A DNA stretch of 29,071 bases from an uncultured Alphaproteobacteria bacterium (GTDB taxonomy: Bacteria; Pseudomonadota; Alphaproteobacteria; Puniceispirillales; UBA1172), in the NCBI GenBank assembly GCA_937952245.1, contig CALFYS010000123.1, positions 1 to 29,071 on the forward strand, in the 5' to 3' direction. Below the pieces are notes generated by a model. The model saw nothing but the letters and a program-made list of their open reading frames with translations. It was not told the DNA's origin and searched no databases. Of the stretch, positions 8,051 to 15,964 are shown piece after piece (position 1 is the first letter of the stretch; each line of letters begins with the position of its first letter). A program made the position numbers and the translations under genes.

Positions 8051-8674
8051 TTACAAACTCCCGCCCAAAACACCTTTGGTTGACGGCACCCGCCCGCTTT
8101 CACGGGGGTCGATAGCCACCGCCATCCGCAAAGCACGCGCCACGGCCTTAAAGCATGATTCAATAATATGGTGAGCGTTAACCCCATAAGCATTTTCAAT
8201 ATGCAGGGTAATGCCAGCGGCTTGGCTGAAGGCTTGGAAAAACTCACGGAAGACTTCGGTATCCATATCGCCCAAACGAGGGATCGGCATATCAACACGC
8301 CAAACCAAGAACGGCCGCCCTGAAACATCCAAGGCCACACGGCTCAACGCTTCATCCATCGCCAGATCAAAATGACCATAGCGGCAAATACCACTGCGAT
8401 CACCCATGGCTTGCGCAAAGGCGGAGCCCAGCGCCCAACCGCAATCTTCAACCGTGTGATGAGTATCAATATGGAGATCACCTTTGGCGCTGATATTGAT
8501 GTCCATCAGACTATGGCGCGCCAATTGGTCAAGCATATGGTCAAAAAAACCAATGCCAGTGTCAATATTAGCGCTGCCAGTACCATCGATTATGATGCTG
8601 GCATCAATTTCAGTTTCCTTGGTCTTGCGGGAAATGCTTCCCTGCCGTGTCATGTCATTTGCTTTATTAGCCAT
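8051..8674 (-). CDS. hisB: Imidazoleglycerol-phosphate dehydratase
   Basis: This 208-residue protein is the monofunctional IGP dehydratase, which makes imidazole acetol phosphate. Manganese-binding His/Glu motifs are present: FFDHMLDQLARH (43-54), DTHHTVEDCGWALG (about 70-83) and the C-terminal HHIIESCFKAVARALR. I chose ATG 8674, which has GGAG six bases upstream. Further upstream ATGs at 8686 and 8692 lack a good site, and ATG 8653 would also give a full domain. It is the first gene of the visible his cluster. The 146 bases upstream, before the XRE gene, probably hold the operon promoter. No HisB phosphatase domain is fused. Confidence 0.96.
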   Translation of the reverse strand: MANKANDMTRQGSISRKTKETEIDASIIIDGTGSANIDTGIGFFDHMLDQLARHSLMDINISAKGDLHIDTHHTVEDCGWALGSAFAQAMGDRSGICRYGHFDLAMDEALSRVALDVSGRPFLVWRVDMPIPRLGDMDTEVFREFFQAFSQAAGITLHIENAYGVNAHHIIESCFKAVARALRMAVAIDPRESGRVPSTKGVLGGSL

Positions 8675-8713
8675 GTCATACTCCATAGTCATCAGCCGCA
8701 GGATTAAGTGGGC

Positions 8714-8772
8714 TTTGACCATCATTGATGGGCATTTAGGGAATTACCTAGCAGGGTGCAGGGCATTTGACC
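8714..8772. repeat. Paired direct repeats upstream of hisB
   Basis: GGGCATTT occurs at 8730-8737 and 8761-8768, and TTTGACC at 8714-8720 and 8766-8772. They lie in the 146-base gap between the XRE gene and hisB, where the his operon promoter should be. No clear -35/-10 pair could be assigned, and the repeats may be chance in a short region. Confidence 0.3.
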
Positions 8773-8820
8773 AGACTTTTGCGTTAAAGGATTGAAAAGT
8801 GATGGTAATTAAGCGGGGCT

Positions 8821-9186
8821 TTACAGGGTCTGGCGGCGTTCATTCAGCCATTCGGCCATCAATTTCGCTTCATCTTCATCAACCCTTGGCAGAACTTCAG
8901 CCATTAAATTGGCGGCTCTTGTGGCTTCTGCCCCTAATGTTGATGTATCAATCACCGCCCGCGGTTTTGACAGCCGTGCCAAATCTTTCAACGCTTCGGC
9001 ATCATCCCAGATCAAGCCCAACATGGCGCAGATGCGATCCACCATCACCGCCGAAGGCTGACCTTTTTTGCCTGTTTCCAATTGCGATAAATACGCCGAT
9101 GTCACCCCAAGGGTTTTCGCCATCACCGCCATGGTGATGCCTTTTTCCTGTCGCAACTGCCGCAATTTATTGCCAAATGGGGTCAT
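8821..9186 (-). CDS. XRE-family helix-turn-helix regulator
   Basis: This 121-residue protein carries a Cro/C1-type helix-turn-helix at about residues 5-60; the helix pair covers ITMAVMAKTLGVTSAYLSQLE at 17-37. The C-terminal half is helical and charged with no recognised ligand domain. The ATG at 9186 overlaps the stop of the upstream Smr gene as ATGA; a longer frame to 9213 would lie inside that gene. The Smr-XRE pair is conserved downstream of Tim44 in many alphaproteobacteria, so it is a core gene rather than a phage repressor. Its target is unknown. Confidence 0.92.
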   Translation of the reverse strand: MTPFGNKLRQLRQEKGITMAVMAKTLGVTSAYLSQLETGKKGQPSAVMVDRICAMLGLIWDDAEALKDLARLSKPRAVIDTSTLGAEATRAANLMAEVLPRVDEDEAKLMAEWLNERRQTL

Positions 9187-9737
9187 CCGCGCCGCCTTAA
9201 ATTGACATACCACGCGCCCGCCCCGCCATCTTTAATCTGGGCTTGGCAATAGGCAATCACATGGGCAGAAAGGGGCGCTTCATTAAGCCAGATCGGCAAG
9301 TGTGAACGGATCACGCCTTTATTAGCGGTGCCTTTGCCAGTGATGACCAAAATATGCCGATGGCCTTCGGCGGCGGCGGAAAGCACAAAGGATTTCAACT
9401 TCACATGGGCTTCAGCCAAGCTTGATCCATGCAGGTCAATTTTTTTGGTATAACCAGACTGGCCTGATTTCATGGATTTGGCGGCGGCGCGTGAAATACC
9501 GCCATATCCCCTTTGGTCAAGATCAGCGGGCAATAAAGACGGTGTGGTCTTTGGCGCAATCGGGCGGAGGGCTTGCGATTTTGCGGGTTTAACTTTTGGC
9601 GTCACCGCAGGTTTAACCGGAGAGGTTGAAACAATCGGCTCAGGGATAATGAAATCATCCCGCGCGATTGGCGTTACCGTATCCGCAACTTTCTTCCACA
9701 GGGTGATGTCATCATCATCTAAGGATTTTTTCGCCAT
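9183..9737 (-). CDS. Smr (MutS2-type) domain protein
   Basis: This 184-residue protein has a low-complexity Pro/Lys-rich N-terminal half and a C-terminal Smr domain at about 98-184. The domain shows the DLHG motif at 101-104 and TGKGT at 133-137, the pair that defines the fold. Smr domains can have nicking or RNA-cleaving endonuclease activity; stand-alone versions like this are of unclear function. Its start overlaps the end of lutC by 19 bases, and its stop overlaps the XRE start. It is thus translationally tied to both neighbours. Confidence 0.94.
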   Translation of the reverse strand: MAKKSLDDDDITLWKKVADTVTPIARDDFIIPEPIVSTSPVKPAVTPKVKPAKSQALRPIAPKTTPSLLPADLDQRGYGGISRAAAKSMKSGQSGYTKKIDLHGSSLAEAHVKLKSFVLSAAAEGHRHILVITGKGTANKGVIRSHLPIWLNEAPLSAHVIAYCQAQIKDGGAGAWYVNLRRRG

Positions 9738-10390
9738 GGTGACGCCTCATCAACCAGAATCAAATGCAATCGTCTTGGGCCATGGGCACCCAGCACCATG
9801 GTGGCTTCAACATCCGCTGTTCTTGATGGGCCGGTGATGAAATTAACCGCCCGCGGCATCGGGTTATTTTTTTTCCATTGGCGGAGCTGCTCCCAACAGC
9901 CTTCGAGACCTGCTTGAATATCTTTTTTGCTGATCGCGATAATCTCAACATCAGGAACAAAATTAAGGGTTGTTGGGGTCGCTTCATTGGCGATCATCAT
10001 CACCGTGCCGGTTTCCGCCGCCCCTGAAAAAGCAACGCTGACCCCCACCATATCAGCGGTTGTTGCCGCGCCGAATTTAGGGGCAAAGCCTGAAGATTTT
10101 GACCAATCGAGATCATTTAAAATCGGTGCGATCACACAATCTTGCGGCAAGTTCTGACCACGAAGCCATGTGGCGATAGCATTTGGCAAATCGTCAAAAG
10201 ATGTTACGTCATCAATGGTGGCGTATTGCGCCGTGGCGGCATCAATAAATTGATCCAGCTTGGCTTGGCCTTTTTGATTGGCGCGTTTTGGCGGTTTAAT
10301 CGCCCCGGGATGCGGTGCTTTTTTACGGTCCGTATTCGCCGCTTTCAGCCGTGCGAAAATTTCAGCGCGATCATTGCGAGCCTCAAGCAT
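9719..10390 (-). CDS. lutC: LutC/YkgG-type LUD-domain protein
   Basis: This 223-residue protein is the third component of the LutABC (LldEFG) L-lactate oxidation system. The LUD-domain hallmark GPSRTADVEATMVLGAHGPR is near the C-terminus, with FSGAAETGTV in the middle. I chose ATG 10390, which has AAGGAG six bases upstream. ATG 10396 abuts the same sequence, and a longer frame lies inside lutB. It overlaps lutB by eight bases and the Smr gene by 19. LutC has no redox cofactor motif of its own, and its exact role in the complex is not settled. The N-terminal 45 residues are Lys-rich. Confidence 0.93.
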   Translation of the reverse strand: MLEARNDRAEIFARLKAANTDRKKAPHPGAIKPPKRANQKGQAKLDQFIDAATAQYATIDDVTSFDDLPNAIATWLRGQNLPQDCVIAPILNDLDWSKSSGFAPKFGAATTADMVGVSVAFSGAAETGTVMMIANEATPTTLNFVPDVEIIAISKKDIQAGLEGCWEQLRQWKKNNPMPRAVNFITGPSRTADVEATMVLGAHGPRRLHLILVDEASPWRKNP

Positions 10391-11813
10391 GGTCATCTCC
10401 TTTTGACGCTTTGTAACGGTCAAAGAAACTGCCGCCTTCAGGGGCAACAAGATCACGGGATTTGACCCATTCGCCAACAAAAGGCATCCAGCGGAAAACA
10501 CGCCGCTGGCCAGCAAGGCGAGATAATGTTTTGGTCATTGCGCCTGTCACCATCCGGTATAACTTGGGGCGTGAGGCCAAGGATGCCCATAATGATAGAT
10601 ACATCCGCTGCTTTAACGGCGTGATTTTTTGTTCCACTTGTTTGGCGCGTAAATTCCGCATCAGTTTTGGCAAAGGAATACGCATTGGGCAAACTTCCTG
10701 ACATTTGCCACAAAAACTGGAGGCGTTCGGCAAATCACGGGCTTGATCCAACCCCGCCAAGGACGGGGTTAACACTTTGCCCATGGGGCCCGAATACACC
10801 CAGCCATAGGCATGGCCACCAATGGATGAATAAACAGGGCAATGGTTAAGGCAAGCCGAACAGCGAATACAGCGCAGCATTTCACGTTCGCTTCCCGCCA
10901 GCATTTTACTGCGGCCATTATCAACAATCACGACATGGAAAGCATCTGGCCCATCCAGATCACCAGGGCGGCGGGGGCCACTGGAAAGGGTGGTGTAAAC
11001 GCTCATATCTTGGCCGGTGGCTGACCGTGCCAAAAGCCGTAACATCACCCCGGCGTCATCCATGGTCGGCAAGATTTTTTCCATCGAGGCCACAACAATA
11101 TGGGTTTTCGCCAAGGTCTGGGTCAAATCGCCATTGCCTTCATTGGTGACAATAATGGTTGAGCCTGTTTCGGCGATCATGAAATTCGCGCCGGTGATCC
11201 CCGCATCAGCCGCGCCATATTTTTCGCGCAATTCCTGACGGGCTTCTTCGGTCAGGGCTTCGGCCGTATCCATGGGGCGGTTCGGGTCAAGATGCTGATG
11301 GGCATCACGGAACGTCTGGGCAATATCATGGCGTTGCAAATGCGTCGCGGGGGCAATGATGTGAGACGGGCTTTCCCCTCGCAACTGGATGATATATTCG
11401 CCTAAATCTGTTTCCAGCGGCAGAATCCCATGCTGATCAAGGAAATCATTTAAGCCTAATTCTTCGGTCACCATGGATTTGCCTTTGGTGACTGTTTTGA
11501 CATCATGCTGGCGGCAAAGATCAAGGATCGTTTGTCGGGCGCTGTCTTCATCGGCGCACCAATGAACATGACCGCCATTGGCAATGACGTTTTCTTCAAA
11601 TTGTTCAAGATAGGTGTCGATATGATCAAGCGTATGCATTTTGATGGCGATACCGTGATCGCGCAGATCATCAAATTCAGGCAGGCCAGCAACCGCTTTG
11701 GCACGGTTCGGCCGCAACGCGCCGGTCAATTTGCCCATCGCGCCTTTCAGGTTATCATCATCAACAGCCTGATGAACATTCTCTTTAAAATTTTGAGATG
11801 AAACTTCCATCAT
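10383..11813 (-). CDS. lutB: LutB-type iron-sulfur LUD protein
   Basis: This 476-residue protein combines an N-terminal LUD domain (about 60-300) with a C-terminal ferredoxin-like region. Iron-sulfur ligands are C315-x2-C318-x2-C321-x3-C325 and C368-x2-C371-x3-C375, consistent with two 4Fe-4S clusters. In LutABC it passes electrons during oxidation of L-lactate to pyruvate. Tandem ATGs at 11813 and 11810 follow AGGGGAT; the second has slightly better spacing, so the true start may be three bases later. It begins five bases after lutA ends and overlaps lutC. Length and motifs are normal. Confidence 0.95.
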   Translation of the reverse strand: MMEVSSQNFKENVHQAVDDDNLKGAMGKLTGALRPNRAKAVAGLPEFDDLRDHGIAIKMHTLDHIDTYLEQFEENVIANGGHVHWCADEDSARQTILDLCRQHDVKTVTKGKSMVTEELGLNDFLDQHGILPLETDLGEYIIQLRGESPSHIIAPATHLQRHDIAQTFRDAHQHLDPNRPMDTAEALTEEARQELREKYGAADAGITGANFMIAETGSTIIVTNEGNGDLTQTLAKTHIVVASMEKILPTMDDAGVMLRLLARSATGQDMSVYTTLSSGPRRPGDLDGPDAFHVVIVDNGRSKMLAGSEREMLRCIRCSACLNHCPVYSSIGGHAYGWVYSGPMGKVLTPSLAGLDQARDLPNASSFCGKCQEVCPMRIPLPKLMRNLRAKQVEQKITPLKQRMYLSLWASLASRPKLYRMVTGAMTKTLSRLAGQRRVFRWMPFVGEWVKSRDLVAPEGGSFFDRYKASKGDDHA

Positions 11814-11818
11814 ATCCC

Positions 11819-12604
11819 CTATTGATCATCACCGCTGCCAATCGGCGGGGCGGTCATTTCACCGGCCAGCACTTCAGCAACGTGCCGCACCGCAATAGAA
11901 CTGCCGCGGCGTGAAAGCCTGCCCGCGATATTCATCAAACAGCCCATATCACCCGCGACAAGCAAATCAGGTGATTGCGCGCTGACATCCGCCGCTTTGT
12001 CTTCCACCATAGCGCCGGAAATATCACCATATTTCACCGAAAACGTGCCGCCAAAACCGCAACACGTATCGGCCTTTTCAAGATCAACCACATCTGCCCC
12101 TGCTGATTTCAACAAAGCCCGCGGTTGGTCTTTGACCTTCATCTCCCGCAAGGATGAACAGCTGTCATGATAGGCCACGCGCCCTTGGTAAGAACCGGGG
12201 ACGTTTTTAACCCCCATGACATCCACCAAAAAGGACGTCAATTCATGGGTTTTCGCCGCGATTTTAACAGCCTGTTGGCGATGAAGCGGGTCGTTCGATG
12301 TTTCAAAAAGATCGACCAAATGATGCGCCAACATCCCCGAACAGGACCCTGAGGGGACAACGACATAATCGCAATCATCAAAACTGTTCAAAAACGGGAT
12401 GGCGACCGCTTGGGCGGCGGCAACATCGCCTGAATTCCACGCTGGCTGGCCACAACAGGATTGGCTTTCAGGCACCACGACCTGACAGCCCGCGTCTTCT
12501 AATAATTTCAACGCGGCCATGCCCGCGCTTGGGCGCATGGCGTCAATCAAACACGTGACAAATAAGCCAACTTTGGGGGATTTTTTTGCTCTTGATCCTG
12601 ACAT
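11819..12604 (-). CDS. lutA: LutA-type CCG-domain protein
   Basis: This 261-residue cytosolic protein has two cysteine-rich CCG domains: C50-C51-G-x-P and C181-C182-G-F-G-G, each with an upstream Cys partner (VTCL near residue 18 and HDSCSSLRE near 149). Such domains bind an iron-sulfur cofactor in LutA, GlpC and heterodisulfide reductase. Together with lutB and lutC it forms an L-lactate-oxidising unit, although the substrate is inferred from family membership. It starts 24 bases after the Tim44-like gene. No lactate permease or FadR/GntR regulator is adjacent. Confidence 0.94.
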   Translation of the reverse strand: MSGSRAKKSPKVGLFVTCLIDAMRPSAGMAALKLLEDAGCQVVVPESQSCCGQPAWNSGDVAAAQAVAIPFLNSFDDCDYVVVPSGSCSGMLAHHLVDLFETSNDPLHRQQAVKIAAKTHELTSFLVDVMGVKNVPGSYQGRVAYHDSCSSLREMKVKDQPRALLKSAGADVVDLEKADTCCGFGGTFSVKYGDISGAMVEDKAADVSAQSPDLLVAGDMGCLMNIAGRLSRRGSSIAVRHVAEVLAGEMTAPPIGSGDDQ

Positions 12605-12628
12605 GAGTAACCTGAATTAAACCCCAAA

Positions 12629-13264
12629 TTATTGCTGCACGGTTTCTGTTTCAACCAATAGCCATGTCGGGTCGGTTGAGCTGATGTCTCTTTCAAATGT
12701 CCACAGATCAATAAAGGTTTCAACCGTATCGGCGTCACCATCAATGACCGAACCATCGCTTGCTTTCAACAACCGCTGCTGGCGGGATGTAAACTCAACC
12801 ACCAATGAGGCCACGCCATCGCGCAGTTTCGCCGATGAGATCACCGCCCGATCAATTGATTGCAGATCAATCATCAATGTTTCATCGGCTTTCTGGCGAT
12901 CACGGATCGCATCAGCAAAACCAATGTTCATTTCATAACCCAAGAGAGACTTCAACGTCTCCAGATCACCTTCAGCAAAAGCGTTCAGAATCATGCCATA
13001 GGCGGCGGAGGCGCCTTTGATAAATTCCTTTTCGCTGAAACTTGGATCAGCGGACATGACAGCGGAAACACCATCCCCTGTCAGGGTTGTTACCTCAGCG
13101 GGTGCCAATGACGATGGATCCGATACATCTTGTTGCGATTGATCACGGCTAAAATCTTGTTCAAACCCTGTTCGTTTGCCCAAAACAGATCGCAGTCGCA
13201 AACCAAGAAAGATCGCGATAATCGCAAAGATTAATATATCAATTAAGGGTATTCCGCCGGGCAT
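12629..13264 (-). CDS. Tim44/TimA-domain membrane-anchored protein
   Basis: This 211-residue protein has one N-terminal membrane segment (about residues 6-22, PLIDILIFAIIAIFLGL), an acidic and Ser-rich linker, and a C-terminal Tim44-like domain (about 78-211) beginning FIKGASAAYGMILNAFAEGD. Bacterial members are relatives of mitochondrial Tim44 and are thought to work at the inner membrane, but their role is not well established. It is divergent from fxsA-secB, as in many alphaproteobacteria. It is the first gene of the Tim44-lutABC-Smr-XRE transcript. Confidence 0.93.
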   Translation of the reverse strand: MPGGIPLIDILIFAIIAIFLGLRLRSVLGKRTGFEQDFSRDQSQQDVSDPSSLAPAEVTTLTGDGVSAVMSADPSFSEKEFIKGASAAYGMILNAFAEGDLETLKSLLGYEMNIGFADAIRDRQKADETLMIDLQSIDRAVISSAKLRDGVASLVVEFTSRQQRLLKASDGSVIDGDADTVETFIDLWTFERDISSTDPTWLLVETETVQQ

Positions 13265-13319
13265 GGGTTTGATCCTTCATTCATTCGTTGGTTTTATGAT
13301 CGAAATCGCTTTTAATATA

Positions 13320-13338
13320 ACCTGACTTATGGTCAGGT
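13320..13338. repeat. Perfect 7-bp inverted repeat, operator-like
   Basis: ACCTGAC (13320-13326), a five-base spacer and GTCAGGT (13332-13338) form a perfect dyad. It lies in the divergent region between the Tim44 and fxsA genes, 56 bases upstream of the Tim44 start. The size fits a dimeric repressor site or a small hairpin; there is no following T-run. Confidence 0.45.
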
Positions 13339-13396
13339 CTCAAAAACTATTTAGGCCTTTAATTGTGATTTTGTATTCTTACATATAAATAGTAAC

Positions 13397-13427
13397 CTCA
13401 AGCCTGATAAACAAGGCAGGTTTTGAG
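13397..13427 (+). repeat. Stem-loop in the putative fxsA leader
   Basis: CTCAA (13397-13401) pairs with TTGAG (13423-13427) and CCTG (13403-13406) with CAGG (13417-13420), separated by a small internal loop. An alternative GCCT/AGGC pairing overlaps it. It is 75 bases upstream of fxsA and may be a leader structure. The other 200 bases of this divergent region are AT-rich and hold no gene. Confidence 0.3.
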
Positions 13428-13501
13428 CATCTGTCGAAATGGCTTTTAAGGGCTGAAATGTTGAAAAGAACAATGATAAAAACAACAAGAAGGACAAGAC
13501 C

Positions 13502-14044
13502 GTGCCTGGGTTAATTACATTCGCCCTTTTCATTGGGGTGATTTGGCTTGAAATCGTTGTTTTTGGCATTGTTGGCGATGCCATTGGCGTGTTGTTGACG
13601 ATTATCGGTGTTTTTGTCACCGCCGCCATTGGGATCAGGCTTTTCCGCGCCTCTGGCCGGGCGACCATGGCCAGAATGCAGGAAAGCGTCAAAGCAGGCC
13701 GCCCCCCTGTTTTGGATGTTGCCGATGGCATGGCGATTTTGCTGGCGGCGGGGTTGTTATTAATCCCCGGCTATGCCACTGATGCTTTGGGGCTAATTTT
13801 ATTTATTCCCGGTCTAAGACCTGTTTTAATCCTAGGGCTTTATTTTATCATCAAGCCTTTCGTGCAAAAAATGGCTCAACGATCATCATTTCAGTTTAAC
13901 CAATCTGGATTTTCAGGCGGATTCACATCCCAAGATGGGTCGCCCCATCCAGACCAAACGTTTCATGATCACCATCACCTTCATGATGATGATCCATCCG
14001 CAACCATTATCGAAGGCGATTACGAACGCAAAGATAAAGAATAA
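13502..14044 (+). CDS. fxsA: FxsA family membrane protein
   Basis: This 180-residue protein has an N-terminal membrane domain with about four hydrophobic segments (roughly 3-24, 26-47, 74-95 and 97-118) and a cytoplasmic tail. E. coli FxsA relieves exclusion of phage T7 in F-plasmid cells when overproduced; its normal role is unknown. The conserved LFxxxGrxtm region and the LLIPGYxTDxLGLxLFIPGLRP block match the family, as does the terminal IIEGDYER. The tail has an unusual HDHHHLHDDD stretch that could bind metal. The start is GTG at 13502 following AAGGAC. secB follows after 39 bases. Confidence 0.93.
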   Translation: MPGLITFALFIGVIWLEIVVFGIVGDAIGVLLTIIGVFVTAAIGIRLFRASGRATMARMQESVKAGRPPVLDVADGMAILLAAGLLLIPGYATDALGLILFIPGLRPVLILGLYFIIKPFVQKMAQRSSFQFNQSGFSGGFTSQDGSPHPDQTFHDHHHLHDDDPSATIIEGDYERKDKE

Positions 14045-14083
14045 CCATCCTTTTGGGATGATTTAGAATTTAAGGAGATTTCC

Positions 14084-14563
14084 ATGGCCGAAGAAAAAAA
14101 CCAAGACGCCAAGCAAGACCAGCCTCAACAAAGCCTGATTATCCACACCCAATATATTAAGGACTTTTCTTTTGAAAATCCAAACTCACCACAAATGTTG
14201 GTGGAACAAGAAGGCCAGCCTGAAATTGAAATCAACGTTAATGTGACGGCCAACCCGCAACCACAAGATCGCTTTTTTGAAGTTGTTTTGCATATTCGGG
14301 CGTCCGCTAAGCGCAACGACAAAGATATGTTCTTGGCTGAATTATCTTACGCCGCTGTCATTTCTGTTGGCGAAGGCGTGGATGAAAACACCATCCATCC
14401 GATTGTCATGATCGAAGGGCCGCGCCTGATCTTCCCATTTGCCCGCGCGATTCTGGCGCAAACCACCCAAGCCGGTGGGTTTATGCCATTGAATATTCAG
14501 CCAATTGATTTTGTTCGGATTTATCAGCAGGGCATGGAATCCGCCGCCGCTGGCAGCGCGTAA
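14084..14563 (+). CDS. secB: Protein-export chaperone SecB
   Basis: This 159-residue tetrameric chaperone keeps preproteins unfolded and hands them to SecA. The family core is clear: IHTQYIKDFSFENPNSP near the N-terminus, then IEINVNV and FFEVVLHIRASA, and the C-terminal PFARAILAQTTQAGGFMPLNIQPIDF. Length is typical for alphaproteobacterial SecB. A strong Shine-Dalgarno (AAGGAG) lies seven bases before the ATG. It is convergent with dnaQ, with eight bases between the stops. Together with fxsA it forms a short plus-strand transcript. Confidence 0.98.
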   Translation: MAEEKNQDAKQDQPQQSLIIHTQYIKDFSFENPNSPQMLVEQEGQPEIEINVNVTANPQPQDRFFEVVLHIRASAKRNDKDMFLAELSYAAVISVGEGVDENTIHPIVMIEGPRLIFPFARAILAQTTQAGGFMPLNIQPIDFVRIYQQGMESAAAGSA

Positions 14564-14571
14564 CCATCACG

Positions 14572-15312
14572 TTACATCTGCTGGTCATCAGGCGTTTTCA
14601 AGTCTTCATCATACTCGCCCCATAACGGGTCTTTCATGGTTTTGATGAAGGCTTGATGCGCCGCGATTTCTTCAGGGCTGGCATGATGGGGGCGCGGCGG
14701 CCGTGCTGGTGATTTTTCATGGCTTGCGGCAGAGGCAACCGCGCCATCATTTGCGATTTGATTATCGGTTTTACGATCAAGCGCAAGGGTAAGCCCCGGC
14801 TGTTTGCCGCCAAGCAATTCAACATAAACTTCCGCCAATAAATCGGTATCAATCATCGCGCCGTGCAAATCACGGTGGCTGTTATCAATGCCGAATTTAC
14901 GGCAGAGCGCGTCAAGACTGGCTTGCCCGCCAGGGAATTTTTTGCGCGCCATCACCAATGTATCAATGGCGCGATCCATCGGCAGGCTGGGCTTACCGCA
15001 GCGTTCCAATTCAGCGTTAATAAACCCCATATCAAATGGCGCGTTATGGATCACCATGGGATCATCGCCAATGAAATTAAGGAAATCATCCACAAGATCA
15101 GCAAAAACAGGTTCATTGGCAACCCGTTCATCGGTGATGCCATGGACGGCCATAGCGTCAGGATCAATCGGACGTTCAGGGTTAATATAGACGTGAAAGG
15201 TCTTGCCGGTTGAGACATGGTTGATCATCTCAAGCGCGCCAATCTCAATGATGCGATGCCCATCTTGGGGGCTGAGGCCAGTGGTTTCCGTATCGAGGAC
15301 AATTTCACGCAT
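14572..15312 (-). CDS. dnaQ: DNA polymerase III epsilon subunit (proofreading exonuclease)
   Basis: This 246-residue DEDDh exonuclease is the proofreading subunit of the replicase. Exo I is DTETTG (7-12), Exo II is NAPFDMGF (90-97) and Exo III carries His150 and Asp155 in HGAMIDTDLLAEVY. QPGLTL at 171-176 resembles a beta-clamp-binding motif, and the acidic, Pro-rich tail would contact the alpha subunit. I chose ATG 15312; a GTG at 15324 would add four residues. It lies 16 bases downstream of coaE, in the ppsR-maf-coaE-dnaQ series that reads away from the origin. Confidence 0.97.
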   Translation of the reverse strand: MREIVLDTETTGLSPQDGHRIIEIGALEMINHVSTGKTFHVYINPERPIDPDAMAVHGITDERVANEPVFADLVDDFLNFIGDDPMVIHNAPFDMGFINAELERCGKPSLPMDRAIDTLVMARKKFPGGQASLDALCRKFGIDNSHRDLHGAMIDTDLLAEVYVELLGGKQPGLTLALDRKTDNQIANDGAVASAASHEKSPARPPRPHHASPEEIAAHQAFIKTMKDPLWGEYDEDLKTPDDQQM

Positions 15313-15328
15313 TTGAAGGCTCACAAGG

Positions 15329-15964
15329 TTAATGGGTTTTCATTGATGGCTGTTCACGCTTAAAAGACGCGCCAAACAAACGGCATTGTTCAAGGCATTG
15401 CCGGATATAAAAAAGACTGACCAAGCGCCCATAGCTGGTGGGAATCACAAAATCAGCTTGATCACGTTTCATCTTATCAGGCATTTGCAATTCAAGAATA
15501 GCATCAAGGCGGTCTGGTGTCATGCCCGGGCGGGATAAGGCCCTTATGCGTTGTTGATAAGGTGAGGTTGTTGCCACCACCGTGGCGTCACAATCTTTTT
15601 CGCCGCCTGTTTCAAACAACAAAGGGACATCCAAAGCCACGCACCACGCGCCATCGTCTTCATGGGATTTCAGCCAATCATCACGGTTTTGGCGCACCAA
15701 AGGATGCAGGATGCCTTCCAATTGCTGGCGGGCTTCACCGTTATTGAACACAAGCCGGCCTAAGGTGGGGCGATCAATACTGCCATCAGGGTTTTGCGCT
15801 TCAGGGAATAGCGATGCGACTGGGGCCGTGGCGGCACCACCCGCCGCCATCAAATCATGCACCGCTTGATCCGCGTCATGCACAGGAATCCCTTCTTGGC
15901 GGAATTGCATGGCCATGGTGGATTTTCCCATGGCAATTGAACCTGTAAGCCCCAAAATAAGCAT
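15329..15964 (-). CDS. coaE: Dephospho-CoA kinase
   Basis: This 211-residue P-loop kinase phosphorylates dephospho-CoA, the last step of coenzyme A synthesis. GLTGSIAMGKST at residues 5-16 is the nucleotide loop. The substrate-binding D-A-D segment and LDVPLLFETGGE are typical. The start ATG 15964 overlaps the maf stop by one base (TAATG); a longer frame to 16048 would run inside maf and is rejected. Many alphaproteobacteria carry aroE between maf and coaE, but here the two genes abut with no room for it. Confidence 0.96.
   Translation of the reverse strand: MLILGLTGSIAMGKSTMAMQFRQEGIPVHDADQAVHDLMAAGGAATAPVASLFPEAQNPDGSIDRPTLGRLVFNNGEARQQLEGILHPLVRQNRDDWLKSHEDDGAWCVALDVPLLFETGGEKDCDATVVATTSPYQQRIRALSRPGMTPDRLDAILELQMPDKMKRDQADFVIPTSYGRLVSLFYIRQCLEQCRLFGASFKREQPSMKTH

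Noticed and set aside
14045..14083. CATCC-loop-GGATG hairpin between fxsA and secB
   Set aside because: Five pairs with a short T-poor tail between co-directional genes 39 bases apart; too weak to call a terminator.
14560..14575. GTAAC/GTTAC five-pair stem between secB and dnaQ stops
   Set aside because: Too short and without a T-run; likely coincidence.
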